Source: Grammothele lineata
Taxonomy: Eukaryota; Basidiomycota; Agaricomycetes; Polyporales; Polyporaceae
NCBI GenBank assembly: GCA_002150815.3
Contig: NDFF03000025.1
Coordinates: forward strand, 1-50,121
DNA length: 50,121 nucleotides
Reading direction: 5' to 3'
Positions 23,901 to 34,982 of the stretch are shown one piece after another. Within the stretch, counting starts at the first letter, position 1, and each line of letters opens with the position of its first letter. The notes beneath the pieces were generated by a model. That model saw only the letters and a program-made list of their open reading frames with translations, had not been told where the DNA came from and made no database searches. The position numbers and the translations under genes are program-made.

Positions 23901-26900
23901 ATGACTTCCTCCGTCTCTACCCGTCGCGCGCCCGCCCCATTCTCCCCCGCGCAGCCTTCCGACGAGGGCTACCTCAACAAGTCCCTCCTCGACAACATCG
24001 ACGCCCAGGGGGACGCGGAGCCCTTATCATCCGACTCCGAGGCCGCAGGCGCGTCCGCGACGACATTTGGTTCCCTTCCCACCGCGTCGTCCCTCGGTTC
24101 TCCCTCGATCCCGTACCACATCTCCATGCAGTCTCAACTCGTCCCCCCACGCGCAGATTCCCCCAACCACCATGCTCTCGCCAGTCACATCAAGTCCGCA
24201 CATCACAGCACAGACATTTTCAGCACTGGATCGCAAAACAATACCAACCACTCAATGTACAACAGCATGAACGGCATCGGTCTCCCCAGTCCCGATTTCT
24301 CGCTGCCTTCGGCGGAGGCCGATGCTCTTAATTTCTCATCCCCTCTCAACGGTGGTTTTGCCGCAGGTCCATTCCGGACGTCGACGTCCTTCTCTCTCCC
24401 CAACCGCACGCGACACCCCAACCCTCCCTACCGCGATACCTCCTCCGCATTCTCCTCCGCATACCCCACGTCGAACGACCTCTATGGAGCTTCACAAAAC
24501 CCGATGTCCCATCTGCCCTCATCACAGTCGCAACAGGCAATGTCGCATGGCATTGATCCGATGCAGCACTCCGCGCGCCCGTACGATTTCGCCCCAGGCG
24601 GTCCTCAGCTCAATGGAGGTGTCAACGGGTCCTCCCAGGGCAAGCAAGTGTTCGGAGGCGGCGACCACTTCCGCCAGGCCCTTGAGACGACGACGAACAC
24701 CCTGCTTCAGAAGCCGCCGGGTGGCCTCGGCAGTCAGGGGCTCATTCAGAACGGCACGCACTCCCACCAGCCACCCTTCCAAACCTCGTATGCGAACGGC
24801 CTAGGTGGGCACTCCTTGGCGCACGGACATCACACGCAGCCGCAGTTCGGGTCCCACCTCCCCGGAAGCGGCGCTGGCCCTGGGCAAGGTGCCACTCAGA
24901 GCAGCGGAGTCGTGGGCGCTCCGAACATGAATCACACTAACGGCCCCGCGCCGGGCTCCCAAGCGCAGGAGGAGATCTCGACCATCTTCGTCGTCGGGTT
25001 CCCAGATGACATGTCGGTACGTAATGCTCTATTCCTTCTTCCATGTGACACGGCGGACACGGCGGCTCACGCGTTCTATTCTTGTTGTCAGGAACGCGAG
25101 TTCCAAAACATGTTTACATTCTCGCCTGGATTCGAGGCCGCTACGCTCAAGATTCCTAACAAGGAGTCAACGTCCTATGGCAACGTCAACGGGCAGCCTG
25201 GTCGTCCGCAGGGGCTCGCGATGCCATTCGGCGGGTCTAATGACCCGTACAACCTCGTCACCATGAATCAAGGAGGTGTCCTGATTGATGGTGGTCGAGA
25301 TGGCCCCATGACGTCTTGGCCCGCGTCAGCTCCGAACGACGACGGCCATTTCATGCAGAACAATATCCCGATGCAGCCCCCGCGCAAGCAGATCATCGGG
25401 TTCGCAAAGTTCCGCACGCGCGACCAGGCTCTCGAGGCTCGCGACATTCTGCAAGGCCGGCGCGTAGACGTGGAGAAGGGTGCTGTGCTCAAGGCGGAGA
25501 TGGCGAAGAAGAATCTTCATACCAAGCGTGGACCTGGCGTCGGACCACTGGGCATGCCACCATTCCCCGGTGGCGTTCCCGGAGCCCGTGGCGCTGATAG
25601 CTTGCCTGGACTGTCCGGGCTTCCTGGAGGCGCCAGTGAGGCGTTCACTCAGCGGGACAAGCAGCTGGGAGCGCTGGGGGCTATGGGTATCGACCTTGCT
25701 GGATTCCCTCAGCGGCGTGATCGACTTTTCGAGGGTCGGGAGGAAGACGACCGCGAGCGTAGGCGCGGGGAGTTTGGGATGGGTCCCAGCATCTTCGGCA
25801 CCCGTGGTCCTCGTGAGCGCGCCGAGGAGGACGAGCGGGAGCGCGAACGGAAGCGCAAGGAGAAGGAGAAGGAGGCCACGCGCCTGCGGCAACAGTCGTT
25901 CGCCTTCGAGGCCTTCCATTCGGTTCCACAACAGATGGTCCGCCAGGGCGCAAACTCTCTTCTCTCCGCAGAGAACGGGGTCGTTCCCAATGGCCTCAGC
26001 CTCCCCTCTTCGCCTCCCCTCCATAGTATCCCCTCCCAGGGCGAGGGCATGGCGGGGCTTTGGGGTAGCAACCTCCGCGACGTCACCGCGGCCGCTCATC
26101 TGAGGAAGATGGGCGTCCCACAACACCATCTCTCCGGTCTGCCTCCGCGCCCGCTGTCTCCCACGGCCACTTCACCCCCGACAATGGAGAACGGCGTCAG
26201 TTCCTCGGCGCCGGGGTCCGCGTCGTCACAGACTGGACATTCGGGGTCCGGCAGCGCGCAGTTCACGCCCGAGTCCAACCCCTTCTCGCTCCCGAGTCAC
26301 CCGTCTCTCCCCTCTCGCCCGCGCGCGCAGACCCCCGGCAGCGATACGCAGGCGCTTGCCAACCACGCCACGCGCATGAGTCAGTCGTCGTCCTCTTCGC
26401 TCCCCGGCTCCCAGGCACCGAGCGTCAGCGGCTCCCAGAGCGGGCATGAAGATGACCTCGTTCAGGCCGTCGGAGCGCTCGCGGTGTCGACGGAGTCCGG
26501 GGCCACATCCCCGCAGCTTCCGTCGCCGGCGTCAGGCACGAGCTCCGGCGGCGCGCGCAGCGGGAGCGACCACAACCCGCCCATCAACACGCTGTATGTG
26601 GGCAATCTGCCCATGTCCACGTCTCCCGGCGGCCACACTCAGAGTCACCTGGAAGGTCAACTGAAGGAGCTGTTCTCGAAGCAGCCGGGGTTCCGTAAGT
26701 TGTGCTATAGGCAGAAGAGCAACAGTCCTATGTGTTTTGTCGAGGTAGGTTTGGCATGTCGTTATTTGAGATTTGTTCTGGCTCTAACGTTTCTGCGTTA
26801 GTTCGAAACCGTGGCTTTCGCGACCAGGGCTCTAAACACCCTCTACGGCGACACCCTCAATGGCATTGTGCGGAACGGCGGTATTCGGCTCTCTTATAGC

Positions 26901-27374
26901 AAGAACCCTCTTGGTGTTCGCACGCCGAACAGTGGTGGGAACGGACCCTCGTTGCAACAGCAGCAGCACCTTCTGACCCGCGACCAGGACGGTAACCACG
27001 ACGCTGTCTTCCCCGGTGATACCTACCCCCGCCACACGGACTCCGCCGACACCATTCGCGGAGTTCGCCGTGACACGTCCGGCATGACCTCGCCCACGTC
27101 TACATACCATTATACCAGTTCCCCGCCTCCTCCGAGATTCTTCTCCCCTCCTCCGCCTGCCGGCACGTTTGGCGGCGCTCCGCTCCCCACTTCCACGTTC
27201 CCCCGTACCAATCCGCAGGCGTTCGGCTACGCGTCGGGCGCGACGACCTTCTCTCCTTTCGGCATTCCACACAATTCGATACCCGATCAGCCCAGTGCTG
27301 ACGCCAGCAACGACCATCTCGCACATACGCTTTCCCCGCCCACGGCTAATATAGAGGCTAGCCGCGCAGGTTGA
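23901..27374 (+). CDS. Whi3-type RNA-binding protein with two RRMs
   Basis: Three exons, 23901-25016, 25092-26744 and 26802-27374, encode 1113 aa. Residues 1 to about 355 are low-complexity and rich in Ser, Asn, Gln and Pro. RRM1 starts near 358 ([15 protein letters not shown]). It is split by an insert of roughly 80 residues before its second half ([18 protein letters not shown], about 470-510). An Arg/Glu-rich charged segment near 615-670 follows, then more Ser/Pro-rich sequence. RRM2 is near 870-967 ([39 protein letters not shown]), which is the signature block of the Whi3 family. In yeast, Whi3 binds G1-cyclin mRNA, restrains the cell cycle and forms condensates through Q-rich sequence. 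The low-complexity flanks here fit phase separation. A TTG lies three codons upstream, but the ATG at 23901 is preferred. Confidence 0.9.
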
Positions 27375-28005
27375 TGACTGCAAGTTCGCACTCGCACTCC
27401 ACTGCATGTACCAATTATGTGAACTCCCATCCTCTCATTTCTCGTTCCTGTTTCGCCGCATATTTACTATCTCTCGCGTACACTCCGTCTGCCTGGACAT
27501 CCTTTCTAACACACCCATCCACACACTCATCCGCAGTCTGCACTCTCGCGTACTCTCCACCCTTTTTACCTCGTCACTTACATGTCTCGTTTCCGCTCAA
27601 CCATCCCAGCTCTATAAATGAATTCTACAGATGCTTATAGTTGGCCATTCGCTCCCCGCCTCCCCTCGTAGTATCCCTTAGTTTTCCGACTCCGATTTGC
27701 GTTGTTCGCCTGCATAAAGTACCGCTTCGCCTGCTCCCGTTGTCCTGCATTTTGCATACATGCTGTTCTGCTAGTCTCACCTGGGTACATAGCACGCTTC
27801 TCTCTCTCCCCCTCTGTTCGTCACGATATGTATACTACTATTTACGCGCGCAAGCAGCAGTGCTGAGCGTTGAACAACATGGATCAGTAAAAAAAAGCGG
27901 GAAGTCTACAACATGCGTGCGTATCAACATAGCCTTACGACCGAACGACGAAAAATCCTAAGCACAGTCCGACCAGTCCAGCGCGCGCGCGACCATCCGG
28001 TGCTC
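27375..28005. other. Convergent intergenic region (3' UTRs)
   Basis: About 630 bp between the ends of the Whi3-like gene (+) and the PP4R3 gene (-). It is richer in A/T and C/T than the flanking exons, as expected for two 3' UTRs. No gene or repeat was recognised. Confidence 0.55.
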
Positions 28006-31000
28006 CTAGCCGTTGTCCCCGTCCTTCGTACCCGTACTTGAAGGACTGCTGCCCTTCGGGGACGGCGAGGAGGCGACGGCTGCGGCTCCGGCGCTGAACT
28101 TCAGCTTCAGCTTCTTCGGGCCCTCCTCCCCGCCCTTTGCCCCCGCCTTAACGAACCCGCCACCAGTGCCGGGCGCCGGCGACAGCGAGTCAGCGTCTCC
28201 CCCGGGGCGAGGAGTCGTCGGACCTGGGGTAGGCCGCTTGGACTTATTCGCGAGTCGCTCGAGCAGCTCGTCGTCGTCGTCCATGTCCCCACGACGGCGC
28301 TTACTCCCCGCCCCAGGCATGTCTCCCAGAACGGAGGGGGAGGGGGACGAGGAGGTGACGGCGATGGAGGACGAGAGACCGGAGATCTTGGGGAGGAGCA
28401 CCCCAGCGCCCTTGGAGAGCTCCTCGAGGATGTCCCCGTCGTCCTCGAGCGAGAGCGGGGACTTGACGGACACGGTGCGGTGCGCGATGCGCGGGCTCGC
28501 GGGGGGCGCGTCTGCCCCCGCCCCTGCCCCCCCGCCCGCGCCCATGCCGGAGGTGTACGAGAGGGGGACGAGCCCGCCGAGCATGGGCGACGCGCGCCCG
28601 GGCGTGGACCCGGACATGGGCTGGTTCTCGTCGCCGGCGTCGTCCGCGTCCGCGTCCCCATCCCCATCGCCGTAGTCGGCGACGAGGCTGCCGAGCGGGG
28701 GCGTGCGCGGGAGGCCGTTGAGCGGGGGCTTGCCGCCGGGGCCGGCGGCGCGCACGGGGATGCCGGTGCGGGAGGGGCGCTTGCGCTTCCCGATCATGCC
28801 GCGGGGTGGGGGCGTGCTGACGATCGGGACGGGCTGGGGCTCGTCGTCTTCGTCGTCGGCGTTGAAGTAGTCCTCTTCGGCCGTGTCGAGTAGTCGTGTA
28901 TGACCCCAGCGTTGTGGTGTCGCGGGCCTGGACATGGGTACGTTAGAGTGCGACTACAACGCATAGAAACGGAAACTCACTTCTCGATCTTCTCTGGGGG
29001 TGGTGGCTCCATGTTCATATCCCAGCGGTTGATGAACTCTTTGAATCTGGGTCCCACCAGAGGTGAGTCTGCCAATGCCCTGATCGCGTCTCCATGTTTC
29101 GTCATGTAGTGATGAATCAACTCCTTGATGTTTTCCTATGCGAATGTGAGTGGCTAATCCTCCTTTCCTTCGAAACAACGATCACGTACTCGCCGCATGA
29201 ATTCGAAGAACTCGAGACACGTTGAGCTCACGAGGTTGTCTCGCCTCGACTCTCGTGTGGTGAGATCGACAATGGGCTTGAAGACATCGTGCTTGGTCAG
29301 GTGCTTGAAAACGTTGCCGTTCTTCAGTCGTAGGCATGTCCGGAAGAAGCGGAAGGCAGCTAGAGGTCACATAGCGATTTAGATGGGGAACGAAACGGCG
29401 GGAGTGAGTGGTCGAAGTACCTAAACGAAGGTGCTTGTCTTTGGAGCGGAGGAGGGTGGCGACGCGTGGGGAAATGTTGGAGGAGAGGACGAAGAAGTGA
29501 CTGCGGAAGGAGTGTTGTTGTGTGAAGTTGGAGAGCAGGTCACATAACCACAGGAGGAGGTTGGTCTTTTCTCGGGACAGGGCGTACGTGGGTTCTACAC
29601 CCGAGATGAACGGACGCACCACGGCTCAGCAGCATGGATACGTACCTTGCATGTCTTTCCACTCCGGGACTTCCAGCAGGGGCTTGAAGAGGATGTCTAT
29701 GCAGAACTTGTAGAAGTAGTCGAGGAACTTCTCGATCCCTGGGTCGTCCTTTGAGCGCTGCAGCATCTTGAGCCCCATGTTCTACTGCCGTTGTCAGTGC
29801 GCATATATCGTGCGAGAAGCATTACGACGCACCGGGCCCTCCAACCCATCGCCCGTCAGCAACTCCAGCAGCAACCTCAACGCCTCCCCGACCAAGCTCT
29901 GCACCGCCAAATCCCGACTCCTCACGAGCACCTTGCACATGAGCATGAGCACCGTCTCCTTATCCCGCACGTCCTTCCCGTTCGCCTTCTCGCGCTCGAT
30001 CGTGCCAAGCTGCTTGAGGACATGCCCGCGGACGCCGTTCAAGTCGTGGTCAAGGAGGGCCATCATGACCTCGCCCGAGGTCGCGATCATCTGCCTGCCG
30101 CGCTCGTCGCGCTCGGGCTGCGCGAGCCCCCACTGGACGGCGAAGACGATGCCGCGGTCGACGAGCGCGCGGAAGAGCGCCATGCGCGCGGGCAGCTGCA
30201 CGTTCTTGCCCATCATGCACAGCTGCTGCACGAGGAAGACGACCTCGCGCCGCCGCGCGAGCTCCCCCGCGCTCAGCGCCTTGTTCGGCCCCGAGGACGC
30301 GGGGGTGGAGCTTTCGGCGTGCCCGTTGGGCTGGGCGGTGTTGTTCGGCTTCGCGTCAGAGGACGCGTCTACGTCCATCTTGTCGCTGTCCTTGGCGCCT
30401 TCTGAAGGGGGCTCCTTGGCGGGCTCTGGAGGCTTGGGGGTGAGACCGAGCAGGGCGAGCAGGTCGTCGTCCATGAACATTCCGGCAATCTCCCGCAGGA
30501 ATGCTTGGTCGTTCTGGACGTGGGTGATGATGTCGATTTGGTTGAAGATGATGGAGGAGTTGAGCACGTTGAAGGTCGAGTCGTCGATCGCGCGTGCGAG
30601 GACGACATCCTTGAGGAACTGCAGACGGTATGTGTGGTGGATCTTACGCTGGATGGTCTCGTCACGAATGGGGATGGGCTGGTGGTACTGAGATGTTTCA
30701 CGAAGGAATTCGCGGTAGTTGGCTTTGTAGTTGGGGAACTCGGGGTCGTCTGAGAGCAGCAGAGTCAGATTGAGAGACATACGAGAACGACCTGTGCCAC
30801 AGACATTCGAGCATCCCAACTACATCGAGGAAGAGTTCGTCGTCAAGTATGTGTTCGTAGAGACTATGTTCATTGAGCAGAACTGGGAGCGGAGTGTTTA
30901 GTGGGACACCGCTTGCGTGGGAACCGGACTCACGGATGGTCTGCATACAACCAAACAACGCATGCAGATCCTGGAGGCTCTCCAGATCCTCTGCTTGGCG

Positions 31001-32056
31001 GAATACGTCAATCAAGGCCTTGATATATTCCTATGAAATCGTAGAACAAACCGAGTTGGTGGGCACACGAGCAATGGGTGACTATATGCTCACCTCATTT
31101 TGGATGTACTCACACACTCGCTCCTTCACAACCGCTGTCCGCGCAAGAGTTTTGATCGCGGTGTCGATTTCCCCAATCACTCCCAACTGTGGTTGAGGTA
31201 ATCGGCCTGCACGGATAATATTGGCAGTCGTGATGGAAGGCTCAGGACCCGCGAGTGGTGAAGACGTCAGAGCATTGTCTTCTAAGCGCGAGAACCATGG
31301 GTATATTGGTAAATGAAGGCCACGCCGTAAGAGCGTGTTCGAACTGACCTCCGGCATTCATATGTCGCTGGACCTCCTCAATGAACTGCCAGACCTCCGC
31401 ACATCCCTCAGGGTCCTGGAAACTGAGCGCGTAGTCGACGCCATCGGGTTCTGTCCATACGATTAAAGTCTCTGCGTGGTTGGGTGCGCATTAGGCGGGT
31501 ATGTGGGGGGCACGCGTCGGACGCGTAGATAGGACTATCACGCACCTTGTTGTCGTTGGTACACGTCGGTGGCTCGTATAGTGGTCGTGAGGATGATGCG
31601 GTTGAAGTCCTCCTCGGCGCGCGCGATGAGCAGGGCCTCGTTGTCCTGGAAGTCGCCGAAGCAGAACGCGGTGCCCTGGTCGACCCAGCGGGAACCGATG
31701 AGTTCGTAGACCTTGACGCGTTTCAGCTCGTGGCTGTCGTCCTCGGCCCACTGCTGGGAGTCGTCGGCGGCCCCCACGGCGTGCTCGCCGTGCTCAGAGC
31801 CGTCCAAGGGCTCCACGCCGGCGGGGTTGCCCAAAACTTCGCCCGACGAGGAGGGCCCGTCGGTGGTCTGCGGCGCGCTGGCGTCGTGTCCTAGCTCGAC
31901 GCGTGCCTCTATCTCGGACGCGGGGGTCGGCGTGTCGGCATCTTGGGGCGGCTCGGAGGGCCCGGGGATGTCTGGTTGGGATGGTGGCTGTTCTGCGGGC
32001 GAAGGGGACGGCGCGGCGGACTGGGCGGGGTCGGCGGCAGCGTCGACGCTGCTCAT
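28006..32056 (-). CDS. PSY2: Protein phosphatase 4 regulatory subunit 3 (Psy2/SMEK type)
   Basis: Eleven exons: 32056-31546, 31471-31349, 31281-31094, 31030-30934, 30882-30805, 30749-29833, 29781-29646, 29594-29421, 29359-29190, 29135-28981 and 28927-28006. They encode 1156 aa. The first about 105 residues are an acidic, Pro/Ser-rich extension. The EVH1-like domain follows (RVKVYELIGSRWVDQGTAFC ... YALSFQDPEGCAEVW, about 110-210). Next comes the long SMK-1/armadillo region (GMLEYDDPEFPNYKANYREF and beyond). The C-terminal about 300 residues are disordered, with acidic tracts and a basic KRKRPSR patch that may be a nuclear signal. PP4R3 brings substrates to the PP4 catalytic subunit in DNA-damage recovery and other nuclear processes. 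A low-complexity insertion (about 405-440) interrupts the helical region. It is longer than yeast and animal homologues mainly because of both termini. Confidence 0.93.
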
Positions 32057-32323
32057 GGCCTGTCGGGGGTGCGCCTTGGGGAGAGAGACGGGGTGTGCAC
32101 GGGCGAGGCGGGGCGAGGCGGGGCGGGCGTCGGGGGCGGCGAGGGAGGGCCCGGGCGGGCGGGCGGGAGGAGGGACGATGATGGCAGAGTGTGAGGGACG
32201 CGGCCCAGGGCGTGTTGTCCGCTGTTTGCTGCCGCTCCGCCACTCCGTCACCCCGCCCCCGCGTCTACGCCCACAACCGTCTTCGCCCTCCGTTTGTCTC
32301 CCGCCCCCTCTACTTACGACGCC
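32057..32323. promoter_or_regulatory. Divergent promoter of PP4R3 and EVE-domain genes
   Basis: Only 267 bp separate the two divergent start codons, so both promoters must overlap here. The stretch is GC-rich with repeated GGGCGAGGC/GGGCGGGCG-type G-rich boxes at about 32100-32170 and a C/T-rich run before the EVE start. No TATA element was seen. Confidence 0.5.
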
Positions 32324-33528
32324 ATGGCTGCAAAGCACTGGCTCATGAAGGCTGAGCCCGACTCGCGCGTCGTCAAGGGCAAGGACGTCAAGGTCCGTCT
32401 CCACGCATCCTGCTGTGCGCTCGTGCGCGCGTGCCCAACCCCGCTCGCGGTAGTTCAGCGTCGACGACTTCGAGGCGTGCAAGACGACGCCATGGGAGGG
32501 CGTGCGCAACTTCGAGGCTAGAAACTTGATGAAAGAGATGAAGGTCGGCGACAAAGTGAGTGACCACGCAGCGGTGCACGCCCGTGAAGGGTGTAACCGA
32601 AACAATTATCCGTGAAGGTTCTCTTCTATCACTCCAATTGCAAGAACCCCGGTAAGTATGTCCACTGTACGCCGAGGTTGTCGTCTCTCAATGCATATGC
32701 AAAGGCATCGCTGGGTTTGCGGAGGTATCCAAAGAAGCATATCCTGATTGTGAGCACCATGCGCCCACTGTTCCCTACGATTGTTGAGCCCCCCTCGTAC
32801 AAGAGACACGGCATGGGATGCGTAAGCACTGTTCTACTCTATGGCTCGTATGTTCCTTACATACTCGATGATAGCTCGCACCCCTACTTCGATCCTGTAA
32901 GATACGTCCCGCAATTCGCGGTGTCCGCATATACTTAACGCGAAGGACCCAGAAAACCGATAAAGAGAATCCCAAGTGGTTTATGGTCGAAGTAACGTTC
33001 TCCGCACGGGCAGCACACTTCGTGCCCCTCTCTTTCCTACGAAGCCTAGCAGCCGCCGCCGATGTGCTGGAAGAGGTCGCATACATCGGAGACAGCGGCT
33101 TGAAGGCCATCAAAGGTAGGACCTTGTGCATTCGTCTCTACGCTCGCATCCACCTATTCTATGTTTCAGGTATGGCGTTGATAAACAGAGGACGACTGAG
33201 CGTGCAGAGGGTTGATGAAGAGACCTGGGAGGCCATCACGCAGTTGGCTGCGCAAGACGGATGGGATGAAAGTGGTGGTGCCGCAGGCAAATCGACAGGC
33301 CGGGGTGCAGGAAAGAGTCGGTCTTCCGGCGGCAAGACTAAACGTAAGAGGCAGGCCAAGGCCGACGACGAAGGACAGGATGACCCGCCGGCGGAAGACG
33401 GCAAAGAGGCGACCCAGACCGAGAAACCAGCTGGCAAAGGTGCAGATCGGCGTAAGAGGAAAGCCGGCGACGATCTGGACAGCCCCGACGCCCCACCGCC
33501 CAGACGATCGACTCGGGCTCGAAAATAG
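32324..33528 (+). CDS. EVE-domain protein, thymocyte nuclear protein 1 (THYN1)-like
   Basis: Eight exons: 32324-32392, 32454-32555, 32618-32651, 32705-32749, 32806-32821, 32875-32896, 32953-33115 and 33170-33528. They encode 269 aa. The EVE domain (about 1-165) shows the hallmarks [11 protein letters not shown] near the start, then W-E-G-V-R-N, a block [20 protein letters not shown], then [27 protein letters not shown] and [15 protein letters not shown] is a PUA/YTH-like fold that binds modified nucleobases in DNA or RNA; human THYN1 reads oxidised cytosine in vitro. The C-terminal 80 residues are Lys/Arg-rich and disordered, suiting nuclear nucleic-acid contact. The model depends on microexons of 16 and 22 nt, supported by restoration of the conserved motif. 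Ligand in this organism is unknown. Confidence 0.9.
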
Positions 33529-33665
33529 CCCCGTGCTGCCTGCTTGTTGTTCTCATGCTCTCCACGTCCCGAGTTCCTCCCCCCTTCGAGTTGATTTCGT
33601 GCACTGTCGATCCTTCTATCTTACATCCGCGCCGTCCGCTGTATTTGTACCTCCAGAAAGTAAAA

Positions 33666-34781
33666 TCACTCCTGTGCAGGGATCACCTTCTTCAGGAACA
33701 CTTTCAGCTCGTCGAGTTCCTCTGGGTCCGCCGAGTGCGGCAAACCGTCGTACCCGTGGAACTCGATTCCCCCGTTGAGCACCGCGCTCGGCTCGACCGT
33801 CGAGATCCCCATCTGCGTCTTCAGGTACTCGAGCGACATCGTCGCGCGGTCGAAGCGCACGATGGGGTCCGCCTTGCCATGGCCCCAGAAGATAGGCAGC
33901 TTCTTCGCGTGGTCGGAGACCATCTATTCGTCGTGTCGACGTCAGCTTGCGCCCACCTCTCGCGCGCGCGCGATCACTCGCGCACTCAAGCAGGTACTAA
34001 GCACTCACCGCCTTCGCCTTATTCCTCGCAGGCAACCACCCACTAAGCACCGCCAGTCCCGCGAGCCTTCGCTCGCAGCTCACGCCCGTGAGGAGCGACA
34101 TCGCCGCGCCCTGCGAGAACCCCCCGAGGACGATGCGGCTCGCGGGCAGGCCTGCGTCGACCTCGGCGGTGATGAGCTGGTTCAGGGAGTGCACGGTGCG
34201 CAGCATGCCGTCGTCGTCCTCGCGCGCGTTGATGTTCCCGAACTCGAAGACGTCGAACCTGGGCGGGGGGAGGGGGCTTGTAGGCGAGAGGCGGGGGAAC
34301 GATGAAGTGAGGGGCTTACCAGGCTGGCATGAGCATTCCTCCGTTAGCGGTAACAGACATGATGGGTCTAATGTCCGTGCACGTAAGTTAGAAGTGAGAA
34401 TAACGATAGGCCGCACACGCACGCGTCGGGCAGAATCCACTTCACATGCCGAAGCTCCGAGTCCTTCGCGAACATATTGGCCACAGGCTCCCACCCCGCA
34501 CCCGTATCGCCTAGACCCTGTACAGTCCCAGGGCGTCAATAAACATGACGCACAGCAGCGCGCAGAACAAAGAAGACAAGGCTATAACGTACATGGATGA
34601 AGATCACCGTAGCGGTGTGCTTCGCCCGCGGGGCGACGGTGAGGAACCTGAGGGGTTGCAGTGCTGCGGCCATTGTGTCCTTCAATCGCGCCTTGTCCTT
34701 TACGGTGCTCCTGGAAAAGAGGAAGATATAACCGGCGAGGAGACTGAGGATGAGGAGGATTGCGGTACGGACCCGGAGCAT
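33666..34781 (-). CDS. Acyl-protein thioesterase (APT1/lysophospholipase family)
   Basis: Five exons: 34781-34593, 34517-34423, 34367-34320, 34258-34009 and 33923-33666. They encode 279 aa from the upstream ATG, or 243 aa from an internal ATG at 34673. The alpha/beta-hydrolase signatures are complete: HGLGDTGAGW after strand 1, the nucleophile elbow GFSQG (Ser159 in the long form), the acid in GHGKADPIV (Asp213) and the base in YDGLPHS (His257). Such enzymes remove palmitate from S-acylated proteins such as Ras and G-alpha subunits. The usual family length matches the 243-aa form. The longer form adds a hydrophobic segment (TAILLILSLLAGYIFLF) followed by a basic stretch, a possible signal anchor. 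Which start is used cannot be told from sequence. Confidence 0.93.
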
Positions 34782-34848
34782 GAACGCGATCCTGAAATGC
34801 GCGCGACTCGGATGCCCGGTATGGAACGGTGTAGTGATGGGCGCTTTT

Positions 34849-34923
34849 CCTTGTATTCTCACCTTGTGTGTTCTCAGTTTGCACTCAAACTCTCCTTGTA
34901 TTCTCATCTTGCACTCGGACTCT
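34849..34923. repeat. Direct repeat (about 45-bp period) in the thioesterase/BTB divergent region
   Basis: The unit beginning CCTTGTATTCTCACCTTG at 34849 recurs with one change at 34894, followed in both cases by similar TTGCACTC and GACTCT/AACTCT sequence. The two copies lie between the divergent start codons of the thioesterase and BTB genes. Confidence 0.6.
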
Positions 34924-34931
34924 ATATAAAT
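34923..34931 (+). promoter_or_regulatory. TATA box of the BTB gene
   Basis: TATATAAAT ends about 50 bp upstream of the BTB start at 34983, on the same strand. The spacing implies a very short 5' UTR or a start at the next methionine. Confidence 0.45.
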
Positions 34932-34982
34932 ATGTAGCGATTGACTTGCGGCCAGCTTCAACGGAACTCTTCAAGCTCGGCC

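Noticed and set aside
26693..26715. Possible splice site pair (CCGTAAGT and CTATAG) inside RRM2
   Set aside because: The gap would be far too short for an intron, and the uninterrupted frame matches the Whi3 RRM.
32057..32605. Upstream extension of the PP4R3 frame on the minus strand
   Set aside because: The sequence is composition-driven and overlaps the first two exons of the EVE gene; the ATG at 32056 fits the gene start better.
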